In this document: in pieces, positions 46,232 through 55,910 of the stretch
Numbering within the stretch: position 1 is the stretch's first letter
Layout of the letters: each line of letters begins with the position of its first letter
Assembly: GCF_900129195.1 (NCBI RefSeq)
Contig: NZ_FQUY01000015.1
Span: 1 to 64,000, forward strand
Direction: 5' to 3'
From: Desulforamulus putei DSM 12395
Lineage (GTDB): Bacteria > Bacillota > Desulfotomaculia > Desulfotomaculales > Desulfotomaculaceae
DNA length: 64,000 nt
Program-made: the position numbers and the translations under genes
The notes under the pieces: model-generated
What the model saw: only the letters and a program-made list of their open reading frames with translations
Told to the model about the DNA's origin: nothing
Databases searched by the model: none

Positions 46232-47521
46232 CTAATGGCATATTAGCATAAATCCCTGGGGAAGCGTGTTTATAAGCAGTTCCAGGTCCTCTTCCTTAAG
46301 GTAAACGCAACTGTAGGTTTTCGGGAGGCCCAGGGCCTGGTGATTATCGGACATGCTTTCCGGCAGGCTGTGCAGCAGGATATCGGCATTGAGCCGCATC
46401 CAGCCCGGTGTTCCCCTTTGACGGCTTTGCTCGTAGAGGGTTCCTACCGGAAGTTGATCGGACTTTAAAGCGATCTCCATCTTTTTAACGGTTTTATTCC
46501 CTTCCAACAGCCACAGGGTGGGCGAGGGGCCTAATTTTAATTCCAGCCATTTGCTGTTCCCCAGGTTGGTGGTGGTAAAGGAATACTCATAGTCCAGGGT
46601 TTCATTACTGGTGGAAATAAGATGTACCTTCACTTTGTAGGTCTTTCCGGGCATTAGCACCCGGTGGGAAATAAATCTGATCTGGTTGTTTTTAATCTCG
46701 CCCCGGCCGGGTAACCCATTAATTGAAAGAGTACCGGACTTTAGCTGTTGATTGGTCTCAATCAGGATGTCCCGGGTTAACCATACACTGTCCGAACCGG
46801 GTTTGGGAAAAACCTGCTGAATTAAAAACTCCGGTGTGGTTTTAAAATTTGCCTTGACGGATTCCTCCAGCACAGTACCGCTTTCGCCGGGCAGGCCATT
46901 TTTAATCTCTATAGAATACCGGTGCAGGTTTCTTAACTTTTTGCCGGGCCAGTACAGCCAGCGGCTGTAATCAAAGACAGAACCTTTTCCCTCTATATGG
47001 GTCTTTACAGGCTCCAGTTTCCCCGGTACCGGTCCCTTTACATAATTATGTATTTCCCGGGGGCTGACATTGGTGTTAAACTGTAATATAACCGGCCCCC
47101 GGGAGGGGACGGTGTTGCTGGCTTCGATCCCTACAAATCTTAGTTTTACCCGGGATTGAAATTCTCCGGAGGCCCAAACATAAAAGGGCCATATCATGGC
47201 CGGGGCAGACTTAAATTTGTAATGGTATCGCTGTCCCCGGGGATAGCTTTTTTCCGGGATTTTAACCTGCAGGGTACTGGCGGTGATCCAATGGTAGGTA
47301 AAGGGGGCCGGCCGACCGTTGTCCGCCCGTTCTATAACAAGGTCCCGGGCAGCCAAAGGTTTCATAGGCGCCAGAAATTTAAAGGTAACGATCACTTCCC
47401 CTTCAACACTGTCCTCAATACGCTGGGTGACAAAAAATCCGATGGCGATCCAGAGGGCCAGTGTAATGAAGAAAATGATTGCGTATTGAATGATACGGGT
47501 CCGACTGATTTGGACAATCAT
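46232..47521 (-). CDS. Membrane-anchored protein with degenerate L,D-transpeptidase-like tail
   Basis: 429 residues. One N-terminal membrane helix (about 12-31), then two or three Ig-like/SbsA-type beta regions (about 40-330). The last 70 residues look like a YkuD fold: ILLHSLPES, then ALGLPKTYSCVYLKEEDLELLINTLPQG (quoted as two blocks, ALGLPKTYSC and YLKEEDLELLI). In active L,D-transpeptidases the motif is SHGC(I/V)R; here it reads TYSCVY, so the Cys remains but His, Gly and Arg are lost. It may bind rather than crosslink peptidoglycan. It is divergent from the PdaA-type gene. Confidence 0.6.
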   Translation of the reverse strand: MIVQISRTRIIQYAIIFFITLALWIAIGFFVTQRIEDSVEGEVIVTFKFLAPMKPLAARDLVIERADNGRPAPFTYHWITASTLQVKIPEKSYPRGQRYHYKFKSAPAMIWPFYVWASGEFQSRVKLRFVGIEASNTVPSRGPVILQFNTNVSPREIHNYVKGPVPGKLEPVKTHIEGKGSVFDYSRWLYWPGKKLRNLHRYSIEIKNGLPGESGTVLEESVKANFKTTPEFLIQQVFPKPGSDSVWLTRDILIETNQQLKSGTLSINGLPGRGEIKNNQIRFISHRVLMPGKTYKVKVHLISTSNETLDYEYSFTTTNLGNSKWLELKLGPSPTLWLLEGNKTVKKMEIALKSDQLPVGTLYEQSRQRGTPGWMRLNADILLHSLPESMSDNHQALGLPKTYSCVYLKEEDLELLINTLPQGFMLICH

Positions 47522-47627
47522 GCAAAGGTTCCCCCAAATGTTTTAGTTTTGTCCACCAGGTTAAGGATCAACCTGTTTTAAGTAAATGATTAATGGTTTC
47601 GTAAGTTATATATTTCCAATGATGGTC

Positions 47628-47643
47628 GAATATGACTATATTC
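47628..47643. promoter_or_regulatory. Palindrome before the deacetylase gene
   Basis: GAATATGACTATATTC has perfect 6-base arms and a 4-base centre. It lies in the 173-base divergent gap (47522-47694), possibly an operator. Confidence 0.35.
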
Positions 47644-47694
47644 CGAAAGAAAGGAAATAATAGAAGCAGGCAAAACTTTGGGAGGTTTATCCAT

Positions 47695-48648
47695 ATGAAA
47701 AAAGGCAAGATGGCCGCTGCTATCATTTTATCTGCCGCTTTGACCATCGGCACCGGGGCCCTGATGTACAGTAAAAATACTCAGGAACAGGCGGCCCGAA
47801 CGCCGTCCGTTACCACAGAGTCCATGCCATCACCGGCAGTACCGCCGATAACCCAAGAGAAAGTGGTCAAACAGGGGGCAGAAAAGGTAGAAAGTAATTC
47901 TCCGGCAAAAGAGCAGACCCAAAGTAATTCCCACAACCAGGCCGGTTCCGGTGCACAGACCACTGCTAACGAAAAAATGGGCTGGTATTACAAACCCAAC
48001 AAGCAGCATAAACTGCCCGAGGTAAACCCCAGGGGAAGGGCTTTGTTGGAAAAGTATAACGGCATTTATCACGGGGATACCAGTGGTAAGAATATCTACC
48101 TCACCTTTGATGAGGGGTATGAAAACGGATATACGCCAAAAATTCTGGATGCCTTAAAGGAAACCAATGTCAAGGCAGCTTTCTTCATTACCGGAGATTA
48201 CCTGCGCAGGCACCCGGACTTGGTAAAACGCATGGTCCATGAAGGGCATATTGTAGGGAACCATACCGATCACCATCCCAGCTTACCCCAGGTAAGTGAC
48301 GCTACGGTGCAAAAAGAAATTGAGTCCCTCAGTGAGGACTTCGAGAAATTAACCGGGGCTAAAATGAAGTACCTGCGCCCACCCATGGGAGAATACAGCG
48401 AACGGACCTTAAAATTAACCCATGAGATGGGATATCGCAATGTTTTTTGGAGTGTGGCCCTGGTGGACTGGCGCCCGGACGCCGGCAGCCCGGAGCAAAA
48501 TAAGAATACCGTCATGGAGCGGCTGCATAACGGGGCGGTGGTTTTACTACACGCCGTCAACAAGGCCAATGCAGATATGCTGGCGGATTTGATTAAAGAG
48601 TGCAAAGAAAAGGGGTATCAGTTTAAAAGTTTGGATGAAATTAGATAG
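47695..48648 (+). CDS. pdaA: PdaA-type polysaccharide deacetylase
   Basis: NodB-fold enzyme. The PdaA-type signature LTFDEGYENGYTPKILDAL, then AFFITGDYL and GHIVGNHTDHHPSLPQ with metal-binding His residues, and RPPMGEYSERTL. In Bacillus, PdaA removes acetyl groups from muramic acid to make spore cortex delta-lactam. A signal/anchor helix (about 5-22) precedes a low-complexity linker (23-90). ATG 47695 after GGGAGG; 317 residues. Note FDEGYEN in place of FDNGYEN of Bacillus, an Asp-Asn pair variation whose effect is unknown. Confidence 0.88.
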   Translation: MKKGKMAAAIILSAALTIGTGALMYSKNTQEQAARTPSVTTESMPSPAVPPITQEKVVKQGAEKVESNSPAKEQTQSNSHNQAGSGAQTTANEKMGWYYKPNKQHKLPEVNPRGRALLEKYNGIYHGDTSGKNIYLTFDEGYENGYTPKILDALKETNVKAAFFITGDYLRRHPDLVKRMVHEGHIVGNHTDHHPSLPQVSDATVQKEIESLSEDFEKLTGAKMKYLRPPMGEYSERTLKLTHEMGYRNVFWSVALVDWRPDAGSPEQNKNTVMERLHNGAVVLLHAVNKANADMLADLIKECKEKGYQFKSLDEIR

Positions 48649-48652
48649 CCAA

Positions 48653-48732
48653 AAAAGCCTGGCACAGTGCCAGGCTTTTCCGAGTAGGAACCAATCTTTC
48701 ACTTTACACCTGGCACTTTGCCAGGCTTTTTT
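48653..48732 (+). terminator. Two tandem terminators
   Basis: AAAAGCCTGGCA (48653-48664) pairs with TGCCAGGCTTTT (48668-48679). A second CCTGGCA/GCCAGGC hairpin (48709-48726) is followed by TTTTTT. The shared CCTGGCA core suggests duplication. Confidence 0.88.
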
Positions 48733-48827
48733 ATGCACAGATACAAGATATTACCTTTATACTTCTTCGCAAAATTCCTGTAAAATAATTGTGTTTCCTA
48801 CATAACTGACTGATTGAGGTATGTCCC

Positions 48828-49862
48828 ATGCTCTACAACTATTCCGGCGTTGTGCATATTCATACAAAATACTCCGACGGGTCGGCGGATTTAAAGGGCA
48901 TTGCCAGGGCAGCCTATAAATCCGGCGCTAATTTTGTTTTAATCAACGACCATGATACCCTCAAGGGCCTGTATCTTGAAGGGGAATGCTACATGCACGG
49001 CGTTCTGGTGCTGGTGGGGTCGGAGGTTACCCCCAGGCGCAATCATTTTTTATGTTACGATATTGAAACCGTGCCCAGCAGGCATTTAAGGCCGGAGGAA
49101 TACGTGGGGGAAGTGTACAGGCAGGGTGGTTTTGGTTTTCTGGCCCATCCCGACCAAAAGGAAAACCCCTTGTTTCCCGGCCGGATGCACTGGGAAAACT
49201 GGGATTTGGACATGCCCTTCGGGGTGGAGATATGGAACTTCTTTTCTCAGTGGATGGGAAGTTTTAAGACCGTAAAGGGACTCTTAAAGAGCATTTTCTT
49301 TCCCAAGGCCCTGCTGAAGCCTCCTCATCCGGAAACCCTGCTGCGGTGGGACCGGTTGGGAAGCGTGAGGCCGGTCCCCGCCATCGCCGGCGTGGATGCC
49401 CACGGGGGCAGGCAGTTTAACTGGCTGCCCACCATTGTCAGCAGTTATTTACACCAGTTTAAGACCCTGCGTACCCATGTATTGACACGGGAACCCCTGC
49501 AGGGCGATTTGCAGAAGGACCGCAGGATGATTTTATCTGCCATTAAAAAAGGACGCAGCTACCTGGTCAACCACTTTGCCGGTAAGGTGAAACAATTTTC
49601 TTTTTATCTTCAACATCAACACCGGTGCTGGCATATGGGAGAGGAAGCCCAGCACTGCCCGGGGATGGTTTTTAAAATTGAATTACCCGAGAAAGCCCAT
49701 GTAAGGATCATCAAAGACGGCAGGCTGTTTTCCCAGAGCACCACCCGCTTCGTGCGGCTGCCCAACCCGGGACCCGGTGTTTACAGGGTGGAGGTCTATA
49801 AAGGAACATTTTGGCCTCGTCCATGGATTTTTTCCAATCATATTTATGTAAGGGCTTCGTAA
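48828..49862 (+). CDS. PHP-domain metal-dependent phosphoesterase
   Basis: The N-terminal PHP domain has GVVHIHTKYSDGSADLKG (metal-binding H-x-H) and VLINDHDTLKG, then GFLAHPDQ and GVDAHGGRQF. The last 100 residues are a beta-sandwich typical of CehA/McbA-like PHP proteins. 344 residues, no membrane helix. Substrate unknown. It stands as its own unit between two terminator sets. Confidence 0.85.
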   Translation: MLYNYSGVVHIHTKYSDGSADLKGIARAAYKSGANFVLINDHDTLKGLYLEGECYMHGVLVLVGSEVTPRRNHFLCYDIETVPSRHLRPEEYVGEVYRQGGFGFLAHPDQKENPLFPGRMHWENWDLDMPFGVEIWNFFSQWMGSFKTVKGLLKSIFFPKALLKPPHPETLLRWDRLGSVRPVPAIAGVDAHGGRQFNWLPTIVSSYLHQFKTLRTHVLTREPLQGDLQKDRRMILSAIKKGRSYLVNHFAGKVKQFSFYLQHQHRCWHMGEEAQHCPGMVFKIELPEKAHVRIIKDGRLFSQSTTRFVRLPNPGPGVYRVEVYKGTFWPRPWIFSNHIYVRAS

Positions 49863-49863
49863 A

Positions 49864-49901
49864 TCCAGGGATCAGGGAAAATCCCTGGAATTGTTTTTTT
49901 T
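49864..49901 (+). terminator. Terminator after the PHP gene
   Basis: TCCAGGGAT (49864-49872) pairs with ATCCCTGGA (49881-49889), followed by TTGTTTTTTTT. Confidence 0.9.
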
Positions 49902-49950
49902 AGAGGGATTTGCTGTTTGTTATCGAATTAACCAACCGGAGGTGATGGAA

Positions 49951-50256
49951 ATGCAGTTCTATTTTGCCCTGGCCACCCTGTCGTCCCTGGCCGTTGCCGC
50001 CTTTGCCATTCAGAATTCCGAGTTGGTCACCATACGGTTCCTGTTCTGGCAACTTCCCGGCGTTCCCCAGGTGATGGTCATTTTAGGAGCCGCCCTGGGG
50101 GGAATGATTATTGCCTTTTTCTTTGGTTTTTCCCGTCGCTACCAATTATCCAAACAATTGAATGAACTGAAAGACTATGCCAGGCTGTTGGAACAGGAGT
50201 TGCTGAAATATAAACCCGGGAGCCACGGTAAGGAGAAAAATAACCAACCATCCTAA
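49951..50256 (+). CDS. LapA-domain membrane protein
   Basis: About 101 residues: two membrane helices (about 3-20 and 38-62) flanking the conserved AIQNSELVTIRFLFWQLPGVP loop (QNSELVTIRFLFW), followed by a charged coiled tail. This is the LapA (DUF1049) family of envelope proteins. ATG 49951 follows GGAGGTGA; longer forms starting upstream lack a ribosome site. Confidence 0.85.
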   Translation: MQFYFALATLSSLAVAAFAIQNSELVTIRFLFWQLPGVPQVMVILGAALGGMIIAFFFGFSRRYQLSKQLNELKDYARLLEQELLKYKPGSHGKEKNNQPS

Positions 50257-50355
50257 GGTTTTTTGTATTTTCCGTGCATAGATTTAATAGGAAAGAGATA
50301 CGATAGTAAAAAAGAATTGCCCCAAAAAAGCAGAAAAACCTTGAAACCAGAGGCC

Positions 50356-50384
50356 TTGTCAAGAAATAGTTTCCATGATATACT
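50356..50384 (+). promoter_or_regulatory. Promoter of the rimP-nusA-infB operon
   Basis: TTGTCA (50356-50361) and TATACT (50379-50384) with a 17-base spacer. The leader contains a hairpin GAGTGGG-TCATT-CCCACTC (about 50438-50456) before rimP. Confidence 0.75.
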
Positions 50385-50496
50385 TATTATGCTTTTTGAT
50401 TGTTATTGTACCTTTCAATCTTTTTTGCTAGGAGAGGAGTGGGTCATTCCCACTCTTTCGTATTACATTGGGCAAAAACGGTAAGGAGGATTTGCT

Positions 50497-50958
50497 TTGG
50501 CCAAAAGTACCATCGTAGAAAAAGTGACAGAAGCCATTAGACCCGCCATTGATGAAGCAAACTTAGAACTGGTTGACGTTGAATATGTCAAAGAAGGCGG
50601 TAACTGGTACCTGAGAGTCTTCATTGATAAGCCTGGGGGTGTAGATCTGGATGATTGCCAGGCTGTGTCGGAAAAGATTGACACAATTCTGGACGAATTG
50701 GATCCGATTCCCCAGGCCTATTTTTTAGAGGTATCTTCACCCGGGTTGGAACGACCGCTGAAAAAACCCGAAGACTTCCACCGTTTTAAAGGGCATCTGG
50801 TCCATATTACCACCTTTGCCCCCGTTGACGGAGCCAAATCCTTCACCGGCAAATTGTTGGACTACACCAATGAAGGGATTCGACTGGATGTGAAAGGAAA
50901 GCAGATACTTTTACCCCATCAGCAAGTTGCAGCTTCACGCCTGGCAGTGGAATTTTGA
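50497..50958 (+). CDS. rimP: Ribosome maturation factor RimP
   Basis: Needed for 30S subunit maturation. Conserved LELVDVEYVKEGGNWYLRVFID and YFLEVSSPGLERPLKKPEDF (as LEVSSPGLERPL) are diagnostic. TTG 50497 follows AAGGAGG. 153 residues. First gene of the nusA-infB operon. Confidence 0.96.
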   Translation: MAKSTIVEKVTEAIRPAIDEANLELVDVEYVKEGGNWYLRVFIDKPGGVDLDDCQAVSEKIDTILDELDPIPQAYFLEVSSPGLERPLKKPEDFHRFKGHLVHITTFAPVDGAKSFTGKLLDYTNEGIRLDVKGKQILLPHQQVAASRLAVEF

Positions 50959-50981
50959 TTTTTTAACGGGAGGAGCAAAAA

Positions 50982-52154
50982 GTGAATAGTGAGTTTTTAG
51001 AAGCATTAAAGGATCTGGAAAAAGAGAAGGGTATTTCGGTAGATGTGCTTCTGGAAGCCATCGAAGCGGCTTTGTTGTCTGCCTATAAGCGGAACTTCGG
51101 CTCTTTGCAAAATGCCAGGGTTCATATCGACAGGACTACCGGCGATTTTAAAGTATATTCCCAGCGCACGGTGGTGGAAGAGGTTCAAGACGACCGGTTA
51201 GAAATCTCTCTGGAGGAAGCAAGAAAACTTGATCCTCGTTATAATCTGGGAGATATGGTGGAAAACGAGGTTACGCCGCGGGACTTTGGACGGATCGCAG
51301 CCCAGACCGCCAAGCAAGTGGTGGTCCAGCGCATCCGTGAAGCGGAAAGAAACATTATATACGAAGAATTTTCCAACCGGGAAGGAGACATTCTTACCGG
51401 GGTTGTGCAGCGCATTGAAAATAAAAACGTATATATTGAATTGGGAAAAACCGAGGCCATCTTGACACCCTCCGAACAAATGCCCAATGAAGAATACCGT
51501 CAGGGTGACCGGTTAAAAACCTATATCGTTGAGGTGCGTAAAACCACCAAAGGTCCGCAAATTCTGGTTTCCCGTACTCACCCGGGGCTGCTGAAACGGC
51601 TGTTTGAAATGGAAGTTCCGGAATTGCAAGACGGCGTGGTTGAGTTAAAGTCCATCGCCCGGGAAGCGGGCTACCGCTCTAAAATCGCGGTTTACTCAAA
51701 GGATGAAAATGTTGACCCGGTGGGCGCCTGCGTCGGGCCCAAGGGGATGCGGGTACAAAATATTGTCAATGAGTTGAACGGAGAGAAGATTGATATTGTC
51801 AAATGGAATCAAGACCCCTCCAAATATGTAGCATCTTCCCTCAGCCCGGCAAAGGTTGTTGCCGTTGAAGTTTGGGAGGATGAAAAGGTGGCAAGGGTGA
51901 TTGTACCGGATTACCAACTCTCACTGGCCATTGGGAAAGAGGGGCAAAATGCCCGTTTGGCCGCCAAACTGACCGGCTGGAAAATTGACATTAAGAGTGA
52001 GTCCCAGATGGCTGAACTTTATCCGGAATACAATAATATGGAAGATATGGAAGACGGACCGAACAGCCCGGAAGGTTATTTGGAAGAAGACTATTTGGAT
52101 GATTACGGTCAATACCCTGCGGAAGGTGCTGTGTTTGAGGAAGATGAGAAGTAA
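50982..52154 (+). CDS. nusA: Transcription factor NusA
   Basis: Controls pausing, termination and antitermination. N-terminal RNA polymerase-binding domain (1-~125), S1 domain (~135-200), KH1 and KH2 (~200-345; [21 protein letters not shown] and [16 protein letters not shown]). The acidic C-terminal tail replaces the AR repeats of E. coli. GTG 50982 after GGAGGAGC. 390 residues. Confidence 0.97.
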   Translation: MNSEFLEALKDLEKEKGISVDVLLEAIEAALLSAYKRNFGSLQNARVHIDRTTGDFKVYSQRTVVEEVQDDRLEISLEEARKLDPRYNLGDMVENEVTPRDFGRIAAQTAKQVVVQRIREAERNIIYEEFSNREGDILTGVVQRIENKNVYIELGKTEAILTPSEQMPNEEYRQGDRLKTYIVEVRKTTKGPQILVSRTHPGLLKRLFEMEVPELQDGVVELKSIAREAGYRSKIAVYSKDENVDPVGACVGPKGMRVQNIVNELNGEKIDIVKWNQDPSKYVASSLSPAKVVAVEVWEDEKVARVIVPDYQLSLAIGKEGQNARLAAKLTGWKIDIKSESQMAELYPEYNNMEDMEDGPNSPEGYLEEDYLDDYGQYPAEGAVFEEDEK

Positions 52155-52166
52155 GGAGGTTTTGCA

Positions 52167-52433
52167 GTGCCCAAGGTCAAAAAAGTTCCGCTCAGGATGT
52201 GTATCGGTTGTCAGGAAATGAAGCCCAAGCGGGAACTAATAAGGGTGGTGCGAACTCCCCAGGAAACGGTCGAAATTGATCCCACCGGAAAAAAGTCAGG
52301 CCGGGGAGCCTATATTTGTCCTAATCCTGACTGCCTGCAAAAGGCCATCAAAGGGAAAAGGTTGGAGCGGTCGTTGGAATGTTCCATCTCACCGGAAATT
52401 ATTGAGACGCTTAAGCAGGGAATGGTGAAATAG
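52167..52433 (+). CDS. ylxR: YlxR family RNA-binding protein
   Basis: 88 residues with the family signature RMCIGCQEMKPKRELIRVVR and GRGAYICPNPDCLQKAIK. Four Cys are present. YlxR binds RNA/RNase P in Bacillus. GTG 52167 follows AGGAGG. Confidence 0.94.
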   Translation: MPKVKKVPLRMCIGCQEMKPKRELIRVVRTPQETVEIDPTGKKSGRGAYICPNPDCLQKAIKGKRLERSLECSISPEIIETLKQGMVK

Positions 52434-52435
52434 GA

Positions 52436-52747
52436 GTGCATGGGCCTGTTTTTCATCTGTTGGGCTTAAGCCAGCGGGCTGGCAAGGCCGTATCGGGAGA
52501 TTTTGCTGTACGGCAACATATCGCCAGGGGCAACGTACAGCTGCTGGTGATTGCCACCAATACTTCCGAGAGAATTAAGCAGGACTATATCCGTATGGGT
52601 CAGTCAAAGAACATTCCTACGGTGCTGGCCTTTACCAAGGAAGAATTGGGGTCCGCCCTGGGTAAATCCCCCCGTGCCGCAGTGGCGATTTTGGATGCAA
52701 ATTTTGCCCGGGGCATAGGACGCCTGCTGGAGAAGGGAGAGGAATAA
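52436..52747 (+). CDS. ylxQ: L7Ae-family ribosomal protein YlxQ
   Basis: L7Ae/L30e/Gadd45 fold that binds kink-turn RNA. Family features are LLGLSQRAGKAVSGDFAV and LLVIATNTSERIKQDY. GTG 52436 lies 2 bases after ylxR, so tightly coupled. 103 residues. Confidence 0.9.
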   Translation: MHGPVFHLLGLSQRAGKAVSGDFAVRQHIARGNVQLLVIATNTSERIKQDYIRMGQSKNIPTVLAFTKEELGSALGKSPRAAVAILDANFARGIGRLLEKGEE

Positions 52748-52787
52748 AAGATTTGATTGCGGTTGCTGAATTTATGGAGGTGAATAT

Positions 52788-55514
52788 ATGGCAAAAAAAC
52801 GGGTCCATGAACTGGCCAAAGAGCTTAACATAGAAAATAAAGATCTTATCAATAAACTGGTTGAAATGGGAATTAATGTGAAGTCGCACATGAGTGCCTT
52901 AGAAGATAGTGATGTCCAAAAGATCTTAAAGGAATACGGCAAAAAGAAAAGTCCCAATATGGAAAATAAAACGGAGCCGGTAACCAAACAAAATCCGCAT
53001 GAACGGGGTAGGGGGCAAGGAATGGAAGGCAAAAAAGAAAGAGATCAATTTTTCAGACCTGACAACACCAAGGGACCGGGACTGGTAGACAGGGTTCCCA
53101 ACCGCCCACCCGATCGAAGATATGAGGATAAACCAAAGGCCCCTCCGCGTCCGCCAAAGGATGCCCGGGGAGTGAAAACCGCTCCCGGCAAGGATGCCGC
53201 CAAAACAGAAATAAAGGAACCGGCTCCTCATGCAGCCGGCGCCGGTAACCGGCCCCAGAGGCAGCAGGGGGGCGGCAGGTCTCCCCAGGGAGAACGCTCC
53301 CCGCAGGTTCACCAGGGAAGACCCGACCAGCGTGAACGCACCAACCAGCCCCAGGGTAAAAGCGCCCTTGGGGAACATAATGCCGGGGGACAAGGCAGGC
53401 CCCCCCATGGAGATCGTACCAATCAGGCAGAGCGTGCCGGCGGCACCGCCAGACCACCCCAGGGAGACCGACCTGCCGGCGCAGGCAGAGACCGCACCGG
53501 TGGCGGTAAGCCGTCCCAGGGAGGAAGATCAGGCGGCGCGCGCAATGTCAATCCTACCATTCCCAAACCGCCGGAACAGATTGCCCAGCCGAAACCAACC
53601 AAGGCGCCGGATAAAACCAAGGGCGACCGCCGTAAAAATTATGAAAAAGACGGTAAATGGGCTGACCAGAACATAGAAAACACCAAACTGAATAAACACC
53701 GCCAGCAAAAGGCCAAAAAGAAACAGGAACAGCCCGCTCCGCCGCCGATACCGGATAAGCGACCCATCCAAATCGGTGAAACCATTACAGTACAGGAATT
53801 GGCTGAGAAACTTAAGAAAACCGCGGCAGAGGTTATTAAGAAGCTGATGAACTTGGGAGTCCTGGCTACCATCAACCAGGAGATTGACTTTGATACCGCT
53901 GCCCTGATTGCCGGCGAATTTGGCGTGGAGGCTGAACTGAAAGTGGCGGTGGATAAAGAAGCTCTGATCATGGCTGAACCGGAGGATGATCCTGCTCAGC
54001 TGGTTCCCCGTCCGCCGGTGGTGACCATCATGGGTCACGTTGACCATGGTAAGACCTCCCTGCTGGATGCCATTCGGCAAACCAATGTGACTGCCGGTGA
54101 AGCCGGCGGGATTACCCAGCATATCGGCGCTTATCAGGTAGAGCACAACGGCAAGAAAATAACCTTTGTGGATACTCCGGGTCACGCCGCTTTTACAGCT
54201 ATGCGGGCCCGTGGCGCGCAAATTACCGATATTGCCATTCTGGTGGTGGCCGCCGATGACGGGGTCATGCCCCAAACGGTGGAAGCCATCAACCACGCCA
54301 AGGCCGCCAATGTTCCCATTATTGTGGCCATTAACAAAATGGATAAACCGGAAGCCAACCCCGACAAGGTAAAGCAGGAACTTACCCAGCATGAACTGGT
54401 GGTAGAGGACTGGGGTGGCGATGTTATTGCGGTTCCTGTATCAGCCAAAACACGCATGGGTCTGGATAACTTGCTGGAAATGATTTTGCTGGTGGCCGAG
54501 GTGAATGAGTTAAAAGCCAACCCCAACCGCCGTGCCCGAGGCACCGTTGTAGAGGCTGAACTGGATAAGGGCAGAGGACCCGTAGCCACCGTGCTGGTCC
54601 AGAATGGCACCTTGAATGTGGGAGATACTATTGTTGTGGGCCATGCCTACGGACGCGTCAGGGCTATGATCGATGATAAGGGACGCCGGGTGAAAAAAGC
54701 CGGTCCCAGTACACCGGTGGAAATCCTGGGGCTGTCCGATGTGCCGGAAGCCGGGGATATTCTGGTGGTTGTGGAGGATGAAAAACTGGCCAGAGAAGTG
54801 GCGGAAAAACGGCAAATGCGCAAGAGGGAAGAAATTCTCAAAGCAACTGCCAAAATCTCGCTGGATGATTTATTTAAACACATCCAGGAAGGTCAGATTA
54901 AAGAACTGCCGATTATCCTAAAAGCCGACGTGCAGGGTTCCATTGAGGCGCTGGCCCAGGCACTGGAAAAGCTGAGCACCGATGAGGTTAAAGTGAACTT
55001 GATTCACAGCGGTGTTGGCGCCATCAATGAAACTGATATTATGCTGGCCTCTGCCTCCAATGCCATTGTCATTGGATTTAACGTGCGCCCGGATGCCAAC
55101 GCCAGAAAAATAGCCGAGGCGGAAAAGATTGATATTCACCTCTACCGTGTCATTTATGAGGTCATTGATGACGTTAAGAAAGCCATGAGTGGTCTTTTGG
55201 ATCCTGAGTATAAGGAGGTCATTCTGGGGCACGTGGAGGTTAGAAAGATCTTCAAGGCCTCCAAAATCGGTACCATTGCCGGCTGCTATGTCACCGAAGG
55301 TAAGATTACCAGGGATTCAGGAATCCGGCTGATTCGTGACGGTATTGTCATTCATGAAGGGAAACTGGATTCCTTGAAACGATTCAAAGATGACGTCAAA
55401 GAAGTGGCACAGGGCTATGAGTGTGGTATCACCATTGAGAATTTTAACGACATCCAGGAAGGAGATATCATCGAAGCCTTTACGGTAGAGGCCGTTAAGA
55501 GAGAACTTGCATAA
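52788..55514 (+). CDS. infB: Translation initiation factor IF-2
   Basis: GTPase that delivers initiator tRNA. 908 residues: IF2N at the start ([20 protein letters not shown]), a long low-complexity Gly/Arg/Pro/Gln linker (about 60-310), a second IF2N (about 330-380), the G domain ([27 protein letters not shown]) and domains II-IV. ATG 52788 after GGAGGTG. The linker is unusually rich in QG, RP and GG and contains several near-repeats such as PPQGDR. Confidence 0.97.
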   Translation: MAKKRVHELAKELNIENKDLINKLVEMGINVKSHMSALEDSDVQKILKEYGKKKSPNMENKTEPVTKQNPHERGRGQGMEGKKERDQFFRPDNTKGPGLVDRVPNRPPDRRYEDKPKAPPRPPKDARGVKTAPGKDAAKTEIKEPAPHAAGAGNRPQRQQGGGRSPQGERSPQVHQGRPDQRERTNQPQGKSALGEHNAGGQGRPPHGDRTNQAERAGGTARPPQGDRPAGAGRDRTGGGKPSQGGRSGGARNVNPTIPKPPEQIAQPKPTKAPDKTKGDRRKNYEKDGKWADQNIENTKLNKHRQQKAKKKQEQPAPPPIPDKRPIQIGETITVQELAEKLKKTAAEVIKKLMNLGVLATINQEIDFDTAALIAGEFGVEAELKVAVDKEALIMAEPEDDPAQLVPRPPVVTIMGHVDHGKTSLLDAIRQTNVTAGEAGGITQHIGAYQVEHNGKKITFVDTPGHAAFTAMRARGAQITDIAILVVAADDGVMPQTVEAINHAKAANVPIIVAINKMDKPEANPDKVKQELTQHELVVEDWGGDVIAVPVSAKTRMGLDNLLEMILLVAEVNELKANPNRRARGTVVEAELDKGRGPVATVLVQNGTLNVGDTIVVGHAYGRVRAMIDDKGRRVKKAGPSTPVEILGLSDVPEAGDILVVVEDEKLAREVAEKRQMRKREEILKATAKISLDDLFKHIQEGQIKELPIILKADVQGSIEALAQALEKLSTDEVKVNLIHSGVGAINETDIMLASASNAIVIGFNVRPDANARKIAEAEKIDIHLYRVIYEVIDDVKKAMSGLLDPEYKEVILGHVEVRKIFKASKIGTIAGCYVTEGKITRDSGIRLIRDGIVIHEGKLDSLKRFKDDVKEVAQGYECGITIENFNDIQEGDIIEAFTVEAVKRELA

Positions 55515-55550
55515 AATTATTAAGGACAAAAAATACAGGAGGTGTGTAGC

Positions 55551-55910
55551 ATGTCACACCGACCGGAACGTATTGCTGAAGCTATTAAAAAAGAGACAGC
55601 AGATATACTCAGAAATGACATCAAGGACCCCAGGGTAGGTTTTGTCACCATCACCGGGGTGGAAGTCACCAGAGACCTGTCATACGCAAAAGTTTTTATC
55701 AGTGTTATGGGTTCGGAAGACCAGCGAAAGGAAACCTTAAACGTACTTCAGAAGTGTGCTGGCTACATGCGTTCAGAAATCGGCCGCAGAATCAAAATCC
55801 GGCATGCACCGGAAATCATTTTTAAATTGGATACCTCTTTAGACCATGGGACTCGCATCATGGAGATTCTCCAAGAGATCAACCGTCAGGAGAACACGCC
55901 CCATGAATAA
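55551..55910 (+). CDS. rbfA: Ribosome-binding factor A
   Basis: Assists 16S rRNA 5'-end maturation and cold-shock assembly. KH-like fold with RIAEAIKKETADILRNDIKDPR and KVFISVMGSED. ATG 55551, seven bases after AGGAGGTG. 119 residues. The stop overlaps the nrnA start by 8 bases. Confidence 0.96.
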   Translation: MSHRPERIAEAIKKETADILRNDIKDPRVGFVTITGVEVTRDLSYAKVFISVMGSEDQRKETLNVLQKCAGYMRSEIGRRIKIRHAPEIIFKLDTSLDHGTRIMEILQEINRQENTPHE

